This document shows, one piece after another, positions 33,834 to 43,547 of a DNA stretch of 64,000 bases (the stretch's first letter is position 1; every line of letters begins with the position of its first letter). A program made the translations under genes and the position numbers. Location of the stretch: assembly GCF_001434785.1 (NCBI RefSeq), contig NZ_AZDT01000010.1, positions 62,001-126,000 on the forward strand. The letters are read 5' to 3'. The notes under the pieces were generated by a model. It ran no database searches and had not been told where the DNA came from. It saw nothing but the letters and a program-made list of their open reading frames with translations. Origin of the DNA: Levilactobacillus namurensis DSM 19117 (GTDB lineage: Bacteria > Bacillota > Bacilli > Lactobacillales > Lactobacillaceae).

Positions 33834-35528
33834 CTAATCTTTTCGTTTTGCTTGAGCCGCCAGCGTCAATAATTCCTGGGCGTGTTCCATCGCCAGCTTA
33901 GTGACTTGGGTCCCCGCCGACATCCGGGCCAATTCACCGACCCGTTTGTCTTCACTGAGGCGCGTCAACTTGGTTTCCGTCCGGTCACCCACGATTTGTT
34001 TCGCAATAAAGAAGTGGTGATCCGCCATGGCCGCCACCTGAGGCAGATGGGTGATACATAGGACCTGTGAGTCGCGCGCGATTCCACTGATTTTTTCAGC
34101 AATGGCTTGGGCAACGCGCCCACTGACCCCTGTGTCCACTTCGTCAAAGATAATGGACGTGATCCCCTGCGACTCGGAAAAGATCGTCTTTAGCGCCAAC
34201 ATGATTCGGGACAGTTCTCCCCCAGACGCCACCTTGGCTAAGGGTAACATGGCCTCACCCGGATTCGTCCGCAGATAGAATTCCACGTGGTCCAGCCCCG
34301 TACTCAATAGTCCCTGGGCACGATCAAACCGTACCTCAAAGACCGTTTTGTCCATATACAAATCAGCCAGCTCATGGTGAATCGCCGTTTCCAATTTCCG
34401 CGCCGCCGTTTGTCGCGCCTGGCTCAACTGCTCCCCTAACTGCCGTAGCTGTGACGCCTGGGCTGCCACCTTCGCTTCTAGGTCGTCAGCCGTCTCGTCG
34501 GTCGCTTCCATGTGTTTGAGTTCCGCCGCAATCTTGTCGTAGTACTTCAACACCTGTTCTTCCGAATCACCGTATTTGTACTTCAACTGATTAATGACTT
34601 CTAATCGCCGTTCAATCTGGTCTAGGCGCCCTTCGTCCCACTCCAACATATCTAGCTGTGAAGAAACATCCCCCACGGCATCGGTCAAAGCGTAATACGC
34701 CGTTTCCAAGCCGCTGGCAATCTGCTTGAACGCCGGATCAAAATCCGCAATGGCCTGCATGGCCTGTAGGGCGTCACTTAGCTGGTCATTGACGCCGGGG
34801 ACCGTATCTTCCCCGGTCAAAATGACCTGTGCCTTTTGCAAGGCATCGTTAATTTTTTGAAAATTATCTAACCGGTCCCGTTCGGCAACCAATTGTGCCT
34901 CTTCGCCCGGTTCTAACTGGGCCGCTTCGATCTCATTGACTTGAAACCGCAACATATCTAAGTGTTGGGCCCATTCTTTTTCGTTAGCTCGCCGACTCTC
35001 TAGGGTCGACTTCAACTTAGTATAAGCTTGATAGGTCGTGGTGTACTGTCGCTCCAGCGGCACCACCGCTTTACCAGCAAATTCATCCAACATCCCCAGA
35101 TGCTTATCCGGCTGCATCAATTCTTGATGCTCATTTTGGCCGTGGATATCTACCGCCGTTTCACCGATTCGCTTCAAGGTACTGGTGTTGACCAACATCC
35201 CGTTGACCCGGCAGATATTGCGCCCGTTAGCGTGGATCTCCCGCTGTAAGATGACACTGCCGTCGTCATGATCGATGCCCAGATCATCCAAGACCCGGTA
35301 AGTCACGCCGTCTGCCGGGAAAACAAAACTTCCCTGAATCACGGCTTTGGGTGTCCCCGTCCGGACGAAGCTCGCCGACCCCCGGCCACCCGCTAAGAGT
35401 CCGACCGCGTCAATGATAATCGATTTTCCGGCACCGGTTTCCCCGGTGAGGACCGTCATCCCGTTTTGAAACGTGACGTCTAGTTGGTCGATGATCGCAA
35501 AATTTTTAATAGACAGCTCCTGTAACAC
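33834..35528 (-). CDS. recN: DNA repair protein RecN
   Basis: An SMC-like ATPase that organises broken DNA ends for recombination. The 564-residue protein has Walker A GETGAGKS near residue 30, a coiled coil (about 150-380), the signature SGGELSRIMLALK and Walker B IIFDEVDTGVSG. The start is GTG with TAGGAGG upstream. It lies after argR, as in most Firmicutes, with a terminator between them. I see no SOS box directly upstream. Confidence 0.97.
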   Translation of the reverse strand: MLQELSIKNFAIIDQLDVTFQNGMTVLTGETGAGKSIIIDAVGLLAGGRGSASFVRTGTPKAVIQGSFVFPADGVTYRVLDDLGIDHDDGSVILQREIHANGRNICRVNGMLVNTSTLKRIGETAVDIHGQNEHQELMQPDKHLGMLDEFAGKAVVPLERQYTTTYQAYTKLKSTLESRRANEKEWAQHLDMLRFQVNEIEAAQLEPGEEAQLVAERDRLDNFQKINDALQKAQVILTGEDTVPGVNDQLSDALQAMQAIADFDPAFKQIASGLETAYYALTDAVGDVSSQLDMLEWDEGRLDQIERRLEVINQLKYKYGDSEEQVLKYYDKIAAELKHMEATDETADDLEAKVAAQASQLRQLGEQLSQARQTAARKLETAIHHELADLYMDKTVFEVRFDRAQGLLSTGLDHVEFYLRTNPGEAMLPLAKVASGGELSRIMLALKTIFSESQGITSIIFDEVDTGVSGRVAQAIAEKISGIARDSQVLCITHLPQVAAMADHHFFIAKQIVGDRTETKLTRLSEDKRVGELARMSAGTQVTKLAMEHAQELLTLAAQAKRKD

Positions 35529-35541
35529 GTTGTAGCCTCCT

Positions 35542-35601
35542 AAAAATAACGACCACCGGTTACGTCGTCAGCATGGGGCTGGTCAGCAAACCGTGGTCGT
35601 T
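35542..35601 (-). terminator. Terminator after argR
   Basis: AACGACCAC (35549-35557) pairs with GTGGTCGTT (35593-35601), extended by CGGTT/AACCG. On the minus strand the stem is followed by ATTTTTA. The loop is long. Confidence 0.65.
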
Positions 35602-35604
35602 TTA

Positions 35605-36060
35605 TCAATCCGCAAGCATGCGGTCGATCGTCTTTTCTAATTGTAAGGCACCCTGGTGGGAAACACAAACCGTGAGGATCTTGCTATCATCCCCCACTAC
35701 GCCGAAAACAAAGTCGTAACGCATCTGTTCTAGCAGTGAAGCAATCACTGGACCGTTACCCGGTAGCACCTTTAAGTAGCCAAATTGATCTTGTACGGCA
35801 AAGGAGACGTAGGCATCTCGCAGGGTCCGTTGTAACTTCTTTTGCGTATCGATCTTCTTTTGCACAGGCAAGCTGTACCGGTACCCACCAGACTCGGCTG
35901 GCAATTTGACAAGTTGCATTTCCTTAATATCCCGTGAAATCGTCGCCTGAGTGACGTGAATGCCATCCGCCGCTAAGAGGTCAACAAAATCCTCCTGGCG
36001 TTCAATTTCACGGGTGGTCAATAATCGTTTCAGCAATTGCTGACGTTCCTGCTTTTTCAT
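35605..36060 (-). CDS. argR: Arginine repressor ArgR/AhrC
   Basis: An arginine-responsive hexameric regulator. The 151-residue protein has an N-terminal winged helix (about 1-70, with TQATISRDIKEMQLVKL) and a C-terminal oligomerisation/arginine-binding domain with FGYLKVLPGNGPVIASLL and VVGDDSKILTV. GAGGGGGG precedes the ATG and a promoter lies upstream. Its placement next to recN and tlyA is conserved; lactobacilli may have a second ArgR near the arginine genes. Confidence 0.95.
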   Translation of the reverse strand: MKKQERQQLLKRLLTTREIERQEDFVDLLAADGIHVTQATISRDIKEMQLVKLPAESGGYRYSLPVQKKIDTQKKLQRTLRDAYVSFAVQDQFGYLKVLPGNGPVIASLLEQMRYDFVFGVVGDDSKILTVCVSHQGALQLEKTIDRMLAD

Positions 36061-36097
36061 TCCTAGCCCCCCTCATGTGGTAAAAATGCATAAATCT

Positions 36098-36126
36098 ATC
36101 ATATACCAGAGCTTAGGAATTGGAAA
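36098..36126 (-). promoter_or_regulatory. Promoter of argR
   Basis: TTTCCA (36126-36121), a 17-base spacer and TATGAT (36103-36098). I do not see a clear ARG box overlapping it. Confidence 0.6.
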
Positions 36127-36152
36127 GGAAATTCTAATAATTTTCTCATAAT

Positions 36153-36968
36153 CTATTGTTTTAGGCTGTTATAAGCCGCTTGTAAGGTCTGGTCGACCGA
36201 AACGGTATGCGCGCAAACTGCATGTTTATCAACTGACTGCAAGTGCACCAGAAATTCGATGTTGCCTTCGCCACCCTTAATGGGCGAAAAGTCGAGTCCC
36301 AATACCGTGTACCCCGTTGCAACTGCAAAATCCAGAATTCCCTGCACGACGGCCCGGTGAACGGCGGGATCCCGCACGATTCCGTGGGCACCAACCTCTT
36401 CTCGTTCCGCCTCGAATTGGGGTTTAATCAGCGCTACGACCTCACCATGTTCCGGCAAAATAGCCTTCAATGGCGGTAAAATCAAGCGAAGCGAGATAAA
36501 GGAAACATCGATGGAAGCGAAGACGGGCTGTCCTTCCGTAAAGTCAGCTAACTTACTGTAGCGAAAGTTCGTATGCTCCATCACGATGACCCGCGGGTCC
36601 TGACGCAGCTTCCAGACCAACTGGTTACTGCCCACATCCAACGCATAACTGAGCTTAGCGCCGTTCTGTAGCATCACATCCGTAAACCCACCGGTCGACG
36701 AACCAATGTCCAACACGATCTTATCGGTCAACTCGATCTGAAAGACGTCCAATGCCTTGGCTAACTTGAACCCACCCCGGGACACATAGGGCAATGGATG
36801 ACCCTTACGGTGCAGTTCCGTATCAATGGGAATCAATTCACCAGGCTTATCGAGCCGTTCCTCATTGGTTCCCAGAATTTCACCAGCCATTACGGCTCGC
36901 TTGGCTTCGTCTAACGACGTGTAAAGCCCCTGTTCGACTAAAAGCGCTGCGACATGTTGTTTTTTCAT
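36153..36968 (-). CDS. tlyA: TlyA-family rRNA 2'-O-methyltransferase (YqxC)
   Basis: A putative rRNA ribose methyltransferase/hemolysin-A family protein. The 271-residue protein has an N-terminal S4 RNA-binding domain (about 1-65) and an FtsJ-like domain with SAM-binding DIGSSTGGFTDVM and ALIKPQFEAEREEVG, which provides the lysine of the K-D-K-E set. It overlaps ispA by four bases (ATGA). Confidence 0.94.
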   Translation of the reverse strand: MKKQHVAALLVEQGLYTSLDEAKRAVMAGEILGTNEERLDKPGELIPIDTELHRKGHPLPYVSRGGFKLAKALDVFQIELTDKIVLDIGSSTGGFTDVMLQNGAKLSYALDVGSNQLVWKLRQDPRVIVMEHTNFRYSKLADFTEGQPVFASIDVSFISLRLILPPLKAILPEHGEVVALIKPQFEAEREEVGAHGIVRDPAVHRAVVQGILDFAVATGYTVLGLDFSPIKGGEGNIEFLVHLQSVDKHAVCAHTVSVDQTLQAAYNSLKQ

Positions 36969-37876
36969 GATTTTGTCACCCGTTTCGTATCGAAATAACT
37001 AAAGAACGCCGCTAACAACCGCGTGTCTTGCGCCGTGACCTTGGCTAATGCTGCTTGGCCCGCCGCAATCGTATCGATTAGCGCCTGATTGGCCCCAGCT
37101 AAGCCCAATTTACCTGGATAAGTATTCTTGGCTTCACCAGCATCCTTATGCGTAGCTTTACCTAACTCTTCGGGCGACGCCACGACGTCCAAAATATCAT
37201 CATAAATCTGGTAAGCTAATCCAAACGCGTCGGCAAAGTCTAAGTACGGCGTCCAGTCCTTCCCCGGCAGGCGGCCGAGGATCAACCCGGCCTGAACTGC
37301 GTAGTGCAACAGGGCCCCTGTCTTCTCCCGGTGCAATGTCCGCAACTCTCCCATCGGCAGGTCCACGTGTTCAAACTGAATATCACGTGCCTGACCAGCC
37401 ACCATTCCACCAGGGCCCGCCGCGCGCGCCAATGCTTGAACTAGCGCTGCTTGCGTCTCTCCCGGTAAGTTCGTGGCCGTCAACCACTGGAAGGCCAGCG
37501 TGAGCAAGCCATCGCCCGCCAGCGTGGCCATACCCGCACCGAACTTCACATGGTTGGTCGGCTCTCCTCGCCGCAAGGGATCGTTGTCCATAGCTGGTAG
37601 GTCGTCATGAATCAACGAATAGGTGTGTAACAACTCTAGCGCCATAATCGGTCGCCAATCGCGTTGCTCTTCGTACACCCCACCTACCGTGGTAAGCGTA
37701 GCCATAGTCAACAGGGGACGTAGCCGCTTGCCCCCCGCTAAGAGCGAGTACGTCATGGCATCCATCAGCCGCTCTTCAGTGGTGTCAACGCCCACGGCCG
37801 CCCGAAGTGGGGCGTTCAGCCGCGGAACCCACTTGGCTTCAAAAGTCGCTAACTGTTCACGCGTGCTATTGGGCAT
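36965..37876 (-). CDS. ispA: Polyprenyl (farnesyl) diphosphate synthase
   Basis: Condenses DMAPP/GPP with IPP to make farnesyl diphosphate, the precursor of undecaprenyl lipid carrier. The 303-residue protein has the two aspartate-rich motifs, DDLPAMDND (first) and YDDILD (second), and GGKRLRPLL near the start. The ATG at 37876 has AAGGGGGG upstream and overlaps the end of xseB by 11 bases; an earlier in-frame start would overlap more deeply and encodes an Arg-rich leader unlike the family. Confidence 0.95.
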   Translation of the reverse strand: MPNSTREQLATFEAKWVPRLNAPLRAAVGVDTTEERLMDAMTYSLLAGGKRLRPLLTMATLTTVGGVYEEQRDWRPIMALELLHTYSLIHDDLPAMDNDPLRRGEPTNHVKFGAGMATLAGDGLLTLAFQWLTATNLPGETQAALVQALARAAGPGGMVAGQARDIQFEHVDLPMGELRTLHREKTGALLHYAVQAGLILGRLPGKDWTPYLDFADAFGLAYQIYDDILDVVASPEELGKATHKDAGEAKNTYPGKLGLAGANQALIDTIAAGQAALAKVTAQDTRLLAAFFSYFDTKRVTKS

Positions 37877-38114
37877 CGTTGGCCCCCCCTTGCGGCGTCT
37901 CAAACGGCGTCTCTTGATCATCGTCCGTCATCATGGTCGTCAAGGTCTTTTCGGCATTCTGCAACGTACTCTGTAGGTCCTTACTCAGGGCAACGCCCTT
38001 TTGGAACTGATCTAACGCCTGTTCCAAAGGAATGTCTCCCTTTTCCAGTTGTGCCACGATGGTTTCTAAGGTCGTTAAGTTCTCTTCAAAGGTTGGTTTT
38101 TGTGTCTCACTCAT
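37866..38114 (-). CDS. xseB: Exodeoxyribonuclease VII small subunit
   Basis: An 82-residue subunit of ExoVII, which degrades single-stranded DNA. The conserved core [19 protein letters not shown] and [16 protein letters not shown] form the helical hairpin that binds XseA. The start overlaps the xseA stop by one base, and its tail extends over the ispA start. Confidence 0.96.
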   Translation of the reverse strand: MSETQKPTFEENLTTLETIVAQLEKGDIPLEQALDQFQKGVALSKDLQSTLQNAEKTLTTMMTDDDQETPFETPQGGANDAQ

Positions 38115-39460
38115 TATTGGTCCTCCGTTGCTGGTGTGATTGTCGTAATCGTTGCTTCAGCCGTCCCGTCACTCAGATGAATCGTAGCGGTCGTGGGTTT
38201 CAATTCCTGCGTACGCCGCACGATATGGTCATCCTGCGTCACATAACTGTACCCCCGGCCCATGATTTTCAACGGACTGAGGTAATCCAAGCCGCTGGCC
38301 AGTTGGGCCACATGTTCCTCTTGTTGGGTCAAGTACCGCCGCATCTCCGTCTTTAACCGGGCTTGCGTCTGCTCGACCTGTTGCTGGGCCTGGTGAACCC
38401 GCGTTGCTGGTGACTGGCCGATCAACCACTGCTGATCCAGTTGGACCCGTTGTTGCCAGCCCTGAAGCTGCGTCTGCATTTGTTGCTTAAGTCCCTGCTG
38501 TGCGCGGTCCAACCGTTGCACGTAGGTCTCATATAAGCGCTGTGGTTGCTGGAACACGTATGCTCCTAATGACCGATTCAAGCGTTCCTGTTGGAACTTG
38601 ATGCGGTTCGCCATGGCGTTAAACAACCGCGTCCGTTGCTGCTGTAATTTCACCAGCTCGTCACTCAACACCGGTACCGCCAATTCAGCGGCCGCAGTTG
38701 GCGTCGCAGCCCGTACGTCGGCGACTAAATCCGCAATCGTGGTATCCGTTTCGTGACCCACTGAAGAAATCACCGGTAAGTGACTAGCCGCAATCGCTCG
38801 AGCAACTACTTCTTCGTTAAATGGCCACAGGTCCTCGATTGAGCCACCTCCCCGACCAATAATCAGGGTGTCGAAACTGCCGTTCGCGTTCGCTCGTTGA
38901 ATCTGGCGAACGATATCCGCCGCCGCGGCATCCCCCTGAACTACCGCTGGGTAAAGCACAATCTGGGCAATGGGGTACCGCCGCCGGGTCGTGGTGATAA
39001 TATCCCGAATGACCGCTCCACTGGGACTCGTCACGACCGCAATCCGTTTAGGAAACCGCGGTAACGGCCGTTTAGCCGCCGTGAACAACCCCTCTTGGGC
39101 TAACTTACGTTTTAACTGTTCATAAGCCTGATACAAGGCCCCAACGCCGTCTGGCTCCATCCGTTCAACGTAGATCTGATAGCTGCCACTGGGTTCATAC
39201 AGGGAGATTCGTCCCGTCACTAAGACCTTCATCCCCGTTTCGGGAACAAACTTAAGCTTCTCAAAGGCCGAACGAAACATGATGGCATTAATCTTAGCGT
39301 GATCATCCTTGAGACTAAAGTACTGGTGGGCGTGCGGACGCAGGCGGAAGTTCGAAATTTCCCCCGTCAGGTACACCTTCCCTAAGTAAGGGTCGACGTC
39401 AAATTTTCGTTTAATATACTGGGTCAGCGCCGTGACCGTTAAGTAATCATTCGTTGCCAA
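38114..39460 (-). CDS. xseA: Exodeoxyribonuclease VII large subunit
   Basis: The catalytic subunit of ExoVII. The protein has an N-terminal OB fold (about 1-100), a central nuclease domain with [29 protein letters not shown] and [16 protein letters not shown], and a long coiled coil near the C-terminus (about 270-410). The chosen start is a TTG with GGAG 8 bases upstream, giving 448 residues; a GTG six codons earlier lacks a good site. It overlaps folD by 14 bases. Confidence 0.95.
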   Translation of the reverse strand: MATNDYLTVTALTQYIKRKFDVDPYLGKVYLTGEISNFRLRPHAHQYFSLKDDHAKINAIMFRSAFEKLKFVPETGMKVLVTGRISLYEPSGSYQIYVERMEPDGVGALYQAYEQLKRKLAQEGLFTAAKRPLPRFPKRIAVVTSPSGAVIRDIITTTRRRYPIAQIVLYPAVVQGDAAAADIVRQIQRANANGSFDTLIIGRGGGSIEDLWPFNEEVVARAIAASHLPVISSVGHETDTTIADLVADVRAATPTAAAELAVPVLSDELVKLQQQRTRLFNAMANRIKFQQERLNRSLGAYVFQQPQRLYETYVQRLDRAQQGLKQQMQTQLQGWQQRVQLDQQWLIGQSPATRVHQAQQQVEQTQARLKTEMRRYLTQQEEHVAQLASGLDYLSPLKIMGRGYSYVTQDDHIVRRTQELKPTTATIHLSDGTAEATITTITPATEDQ

Positions 39461-40313
39461 GCTCGTCACTCCACTCACATAAATCGACAGTCTGCCGCAT
39501 CAACGTCGCAATGGTCATTGGCCCCACGCCGCCAGGCACCGGACTAATGGCGTGGACCTTATCAAAGACCGCGTCAAAGTCGACATCTCCCGTTAGCTTA
39601 CCGTCAGCGTCCCGGTCCATCCCAACATCGATCACAATCGCTCCCGGCTTCACATCCGCTTCCTTGATCAGGTGCGTCACACCCGTCGCAACCACTAAAA
39701 CATCGGCCGTCGTGGTCAGCGCCCGTAGATTAGAGCCGTACTTATGGGTAATCGTCACGCTCATATCGGCATTCAGCAACATCGCTGCCATGGGCCGTCC
39801 CACGATGTTGCTTCGGCCGACTACCACAGCGTGCTTACCACGCAATGGGGTCTGTAAGCTCTCCAACATGGTCATAATGCCGCGGGGCGTGCAGGATACC
39901 GGATAGTGGCCTGGTAGATTCTTAAATAAACGACCCACGTTTACGGGGTGGAAACCATCGACATCCTTACCAGGATCAATCGCATTGATGACGGCTGTCT
40001 CATCTAATCCGTTCGGTAGTGGTGACTGGACCAAGATTCCATGAATCGTGGGGTCCACGTTGTACGCTCGCACCACTGCGAGTAGGTCTGCTTGACTAAT
40101 GGTCGCTGGTAACTGGCGGACAATCGAGTTGATTCCCAATTGACCGGCCTTCCGGTGCTTACTCCGCACGTACAGTTCACTGGCGGGGTCCGTCCCCACG
40201 ATAATCACCGCGAGTCCCGGAACCTTTCCCTGAGCCGCTAAGGCCGCAACCCGCGTCTTCGTTTGGGCGTTCAACGCCTTAGCCAATTGTTTGCCGTCAA
40301 TGATGGTCGTCAT
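39447..40313 (-). CDS. folD: Bifunctional methylenetetrahydrofolate dehydrogenase/cyclohydrolase FolD
   Basis: Converts methylene-THF to 10-formyl-THF for purine and formyl-Met-tRNA synthesis. The 288-residue protein has VRSKHRKAGQLGI (the catalytic lysine region), HGILVQSPLPNGLDE, and GRSNIVGRPMA (NADP-binding loop), ending in PVPGGVGPMTIATL. The ATG at 40313 follows a GGGGGGA site. It feeds the fmt step encoded elsewhere in the window. It opens the folD-xseA-xseB-ispA-tlyA run. Confidence 0.97.
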   Translation of the reverse strand: MTTIIDGKQLAKALNAQTKTRVAALAAQGKVPGLAVIIVGTDPASELYVRSKHRKAGQLGINSIVRQLPATISQADLLAVVRAYNVDPTIHGILVQSPLPNGLDETAVINAIDPGKDVDGFHPVNVGRLFKNLPGHYPVSCTPRGIMTMLESLQTPLRGKHAVVVGRSNIVGRPMAAMLLNADMSVTITHKYGSNLRALTTTADVLVVATGVTHLIKEADVKPGAIVIDVGMDRDADGKLTGDVDFDAVFDKVHAISPVPGGVGPMTIATLMRQTVDLCEWSDELGNE

Positions 40314-40457
40314 ATCATGAATCCCCCCGTTAAAAAAGTTATACCTCGATTTTAGCATATTTACCGGACCAACGGGGCACCCAGCACCGACAAAAACGGC
40401 AATCACCCCCGCAATTAAATCCGTGATATACCAGTGGATTACCGGTATTTCAGAACC

Positions 40458-40490
40458 CAAAAACACCCACTCCAGTTAAGAAGTGGGTGT
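40458..40490 (-). terminator. Terminator after nusB
   Basis: ACACCCACT (40463-40471) pairs with AGTGGGTGT (40482-40490). TTTTTGGG follows on the minus strand. It separates the efp-yqhY-nusB transcript from folD. Confidence 0.85.
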
Positions 40491-40509
40491 CGGTCAAACG
40501 AATGGTCAA

Positions 40510-40944
40510 TTAGGCTTGCGTATCTGCCGCATCGTCACCGTCTAACGTATGGGCCAAGACCCCGTTAATGAACCGCCGTGACCGGTCGTCACTGAAGTTC
40601 TTGGCTAATTCCAAGGCTTCGTTAACGGCCACCCGGTTAGGAACATCTGGGACGTGGTCAATTTCAAAAAAGGCAACGCGCATAATGATTAAGTCGGTCT
40701 TTGCGATTCGTTGCAACTGCCAACCGGCACTCAGATATTTCGCAATCTGAGCATCCAGTTCACTTTGGTGGGCCAAAACCCCTGTGACCAACGTGGTCAG
40801 GTACTCGGGTACCGGAACGATCTGGTCAGGGTCATCGGTCAACACGCGTTGGTACAACGCCTCTTGATCGGCATCAGCGTTAGCGTTAAGGGCGAACAGC
40901 ATTTGAAATGCTCGCTCCCGAATTTGATGTCGTGTAAGTGTCAC
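40510..40944 (-). CDS. nusB: Transcription antitermination protein NusB
   Basis: Binds boxA RNA with S10 for rRNA antitermination. The 144-residue all-helical protein starts TRHQIRERAFQMLFALN and contains RIAKTDLIIMRVAFFEI and VAVNEALELAKNFSDDRSRRFINGVL, the conserved NusB segments. The start is GTG, overlapping the previous stop as GTGA. It is last in the efp-yqhY-nusB operon. Confidence 0.96.
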   Translation of the reverse strand: MTLTRHQIRERAFQMLFALNANADADQEALYQRVLTDDPDQIVPVPEYLTTLVTGVLAHQSELDAQIAKYLSAGWQLQRIAKTDLIIMRVAFFEIDHVPDVPNRVAVNEALELAKNFSDDRSRRFINGVLAHTLDGDDAADTQA

Positions 40945-41381
40945 GATTGTTCACTGTCTCCTTCATCTGGCTGGTTGAACAGGTTATCTGGATCTACCTG
41001 CTGCGCCGTCTTTTCGGGAATGACGCCTTCCACGTGAACGTTGACTTCACGTAAGTCAAGGTCGGTCATGAACAACAATTGTTGCTTCACGCTGTCTTGA
41101 ATGGCCAAAGCAACCTTAGGAACCGCAACGCCGTAGTTCAGGTACACGTAAACATCAACGGCGAGTTCGTCACCGTCGAACGTCAGCTTAACGCCCTTAC
41201 CGTGTTCCTTACGACCGAAGAGTTCGTTCACGCTGTTGGCCAAAGAACCACGCATCCGTGCAACACCATCGGTTTGGCTAGCCGCAATGCCCACGATAAT
41301 CTCGAGGACTTGTGGTGCCACCTCAATCTTCCCCAGTGCGGGTTCCTTTGATTCTAAAATAATGTTTGTATCTTCTGCCAT
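40941..41381 (-). CDS. yqhY: Asp23/Gls24 family protein (YqhY)
   Basis: A 146-residue DUF322 protein with core segments GVARMRGSLANSVNELFG and LAVDVYVYLNYGVAVPKVA, then an acidic C-terminus. In Bacillus the yqhY gene sits between the accBC/efp region and nusB and is linked genetically to acetyl-CoA carboxylase control. It is flanked here by efp and nusB. GGAGGG precedes the ATG. It is a paralogue of the protein at 17111-17473. Confidence 0.93.
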   Translation of the reverse strand: MAEDTNIILESKEPALGKIEVAPQVLEIIVGIAASQTDGVARMRGSLANSVNELFGRKEHGKGVKLTFDGDELAVDVYVYLNYGVAVPKVALAIQDSVKQQLLFMTDLDLREVNVHVEGVIPEKTAQQVDPDNLFNQPDEGDSEQS

Positions 41382-41434
41382 TCGTAGACCCTCCCTTACG
41401 AGTTGAACTTCAGGTAATGTCTGGATTCAGCGAC

Positions 41435-41995
41435 CTAAGCTCGTGAAATATACGTCGAATCTTGGGTGTTGATGGACAGCTTGTCGCCTTCGTTAACGAA
41501 GAATGGCACTTGAACAACCAAGCCGGTCGTCATCGTTGCTGGCTTAGATCCACCAGAAGCGGTGTTCCCCTTGATACTTGGTTCCGTTGAAGCGACTTCC
41601 AGAACAACCGTATTTGGAACTTCAATTCCTAAGACTTCAGAATTGTATTGGATCAAGTCAACGTTCATGTTTTCTTGCAAGAACGGTAATTGGTCCTTGA
41701 TTGCGGAATCTGGAACTGAAATTTGTTCGTAGTTATCCGTATCCATGAAGACCCGGCTATCACCGTCTTCGTACAGGTATTGCATCGAACGCGTTTGAAT
41801 GTCCGCTTGTTCCATCTTAGCGCCGGCACGGAAAGTCTTTTCTTGAACGGCACCCGTCCGTAAGTTCTTCAGCTTCGTCCGTACGAACGCGCCACCCTTA
41901 CCAGGTTTAACGTGTTGGAACTCCAAGATCCGCCAGATTGCGTGGTCCACTTCAATGGTTAAACCGTTTTTAAAATTAGCAGTAGAAATTGCCAT
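41435..41995 (-). CDS. efp: Translation elongation factor P
   Basis: Rescues ribosomes stalled at proline stretches. The 186-residue three-domain protein begins [15 protein letters not shown]. The domain I loop reads [15 protein letters not shown], with the lysine (K of GKGG) that can carry a modification in other species. The C-terminus is [23 protein letters not shown] lies upstream, and it starts the efp-yqhY-nusB operon. Confidence 0.97.
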   Translation of the reverse strand: MAISTANFKNGLTIEVDHAIWRILEFQHVKPGKGGAFVRTKLKNLRTGAVQEKTFRAGAKMEQADIQTRSMQYLYEDGDSRVFMDTDNYEQISVPDSAIKDQLPFLQENMNVDLIQYNSEVLGIEVPNTVVLEVASTEPSIKGNTASGGSKPATMTTGLVVQVPFFVNEGDKLSINTQDSTYISRA

Positions 41996-42025
41996 AATGT
42001 CAGCCTCCTAAAAGATGTCTTCTTT

Positions 42026-42055
42026 ATAATATCAATTCTACCCCCTAAAAAGCAA
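42026..42055 (-). promoter_or_regulatory. Possible promoter of efp
   Basis: TTGCTT (42055-42050), an 18-base spacer and TATTAT (42031-42026). The fit is moderate; efp could also be read from pepQ. Confidence 0.45.
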
Positions 42056-42069
42056 GACAAGGGGTGAGC

Positions 42070-43137
42070 TTACAAGATAATTAAATTTCGGGGAACCGTA
42101 GTCAAAACGGTATGCCCCGTGGCGGTCACTTGCAAATCGTCTTCAATCCGGATTCCGCCTTGTCCTGGGAAGTAGACGCCGGGCTCAACCGTGATGACTT
42201 GGTCAGCTTCCAAACGGTCCGGCCAGCCACGACCGATGTTCGGCCCTTCGTGAATGTCCAACCCAATCCCGTGACCGGTCCCGTGGATAAACGCATCCCC
42301 GTAACCTTCAGCTGTGAGGTAATCGCGACCTAACTGATCAAGTTCCCCACCGGTCACGCCAGGACGCACAACCGCCATGATTTTGGCTTGAGCCGTCTGC
42401 ACAGCGGTATATGCCCGCTTCAAAGCGTCCCCTGGGTCCCCCAAGGCAACGGTCCGGGTCAGATCCGACGTATAGCCGTCGACGTAGAACCCACAATCAA
42501 TGGTCACCAATTCGTGTAAGGCCAAAGGCTTATCGCTCGCCTGACCATGCGGCCAAGCCGAACGGGCCCCGCTGGCCACGATGGTTGGAAAGCTCACACC
42601 GGTTGCGCCGTGGTCTTGCATCCACCGAGTCAACCACAAGGCTGCTGCGCGTTCGGTCATTCCGGGCTTTAAGACCGTGAACAAGGCCTCGACCCCCTGG
42701 CTAGTCAGGGCTGTCGCCCGTTGGATGGCCGCCAGTTCGTCAGCATCCTTGACCTGACGCAAGTCATCCACAACGTTGGTTAACGGCACGGGATCGGCCG
42801 TTAGATGCTCGTCTAGCCAAGTAAACGTCCGTAAGGGTAACGTGTCTTCCAAGCCCAGAACCGTCGCGCCATCCTCAATCAGGGTATCGTTGACTGCTTG
42901 CAAGTAGTTTCGTGTAATCACCCGTTCAACCGTCGGAATCGTCCGTTTCAGCTCCGTCTCATAACGGGCATCCGTAATAAAGACCAACCGTTTTGGCGTG
43001 ACCAACACGTAACCGTCACCCGGCTCAACACTGGTTCCTGTCAAATAACGTTGATTACTGGGTGCCTGAATCAAGAAACTATCAATGCTTAGCGGTACAA
43101 ACTGCGCACGTAACCGTGCCACGCGATCTGTGGTCAT
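42070..43137 (-). CDS. pepQ: Xaa-Pro dipeptidase/aminopeptidase (M24)
   Basis: A dimetal peptidase that cleaves proline-containing peptides. The 355-residue protein has an N-terminal creatinase-like domain (about 1-125) and the pita-bread domain. Metal ligands are visible in TIDCGFYVDGYTSDLTRTV, GTGHGIGLDIHEGPNIG, VEPGVYF and RIEDDL. The ATG at 43137 is 7 bases after GGGAGG; an ATG two codons earlier is too close to that site. It sits upstream of efp, as in many Firmicutes. PepQ or PepP cannot be settled by eye. Confidence 0.9.
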   Translation of the reverse strand: MTTDRVARLRAQFVPLSIDSFLIQAPSNQRYLTGTSVEPGDGYVLVTPKRLVFITDARYETELKRTIPTVERVITRNYLQAVNDTLIEDGATVLGLEDTLPLRTFTWLDEHLTADPVPLTNVVDDLRQVKDADELAAIQRATALTSQGVEALFTVLKPGMTERAAALWLTRWMQDHGATGVSFPTIVASGARSAWPHGQASDKPLALHELVTIDCGFYVDGYTSDLTRTVALGDPGDALKRAYTAVQTAQAKIMAVVRPGVTGGELDQLGRDYLTAEGYGDAFIHGTGHGIGLDIHEGPNIGRGWPDRLEADQVITVEPGVYFPGQGGIRIEDDLQVTATGHTVLTTVPRNLIIL

Positions 43138-43159
43138 CAACATCCCTCCCAGATAATGA

Positions 43160-43204
43160 AAGCAAAGAAGAGCTCAAAGCGAATTGGTCTCGCCTCAAGC
43201 TCTT
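43160..43204 (-). terminator. Terminator after rpmA
   Basis: AAGAGCT (43168-43174) pairs with AGCTCTT (43198-43204) with an inner GCGA/TCGC stem; CTTTGCTTTC follows on the minus strand, a modest T-rich tail. Confidence 0.6.
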
Positions 43205-43228
43205 CAGTCGTACGAGGAAAACCTCGTG

Positions 43229-43528
43229 TTATTTAGCTACTTCTTCGGCAACTGGGTAAACGGATACTTGACGCTTGTCGCGACCAAGTCGTTCGAATTT
43301 AACCACACCCGCAACCTTAGCGAATAAGGTGTCATCGCCACCACGACCTACGTTCAGGCCAGGGTAGATGTGCGTCCCACGTTGACGGTAAAGGATAGAA
43401 CCACCCGTAACCGTCGAACCATCAGCAGCCTTCGTCCCAAGACGACGACCAGCAGAGTCCCGACCGTTAGCAGTGGACCCACCACCTTTATGGTGAGAGA
43501 AGAATTGTAAGTTCATGTTCATCAGCAT
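43229..43528 (-). CDS. rpmA: 50S ribosomal protein L27 with cleavable N-terminal extension
   Basis: A 99-residue precursor of L27, at the peptidyl transferase centre. The start [10 protein letters not shown] is the Firmicute extension that must be removed: Prp cleaves after the double Phe to expose [15 protein letters not shown]. The ATG is preceded by GGGGGTG. The protease gene prp is immediately upstream, in the conserved rplU-prp-rpmA operon. Confidence 0.96.
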   Translation of the reverse strand: MLMNMNLQFFSHHKGGGSTANGRDSAGRRLGTKAADGSTVTGGSILYRQRGTHIYPGLNVGRGGDDTLFAKVAGVVKFERLGRDKRQVSVYPVAEEVAK

Positions 43529-43547
43529 ATGTTTCACCCCCGTGAAT

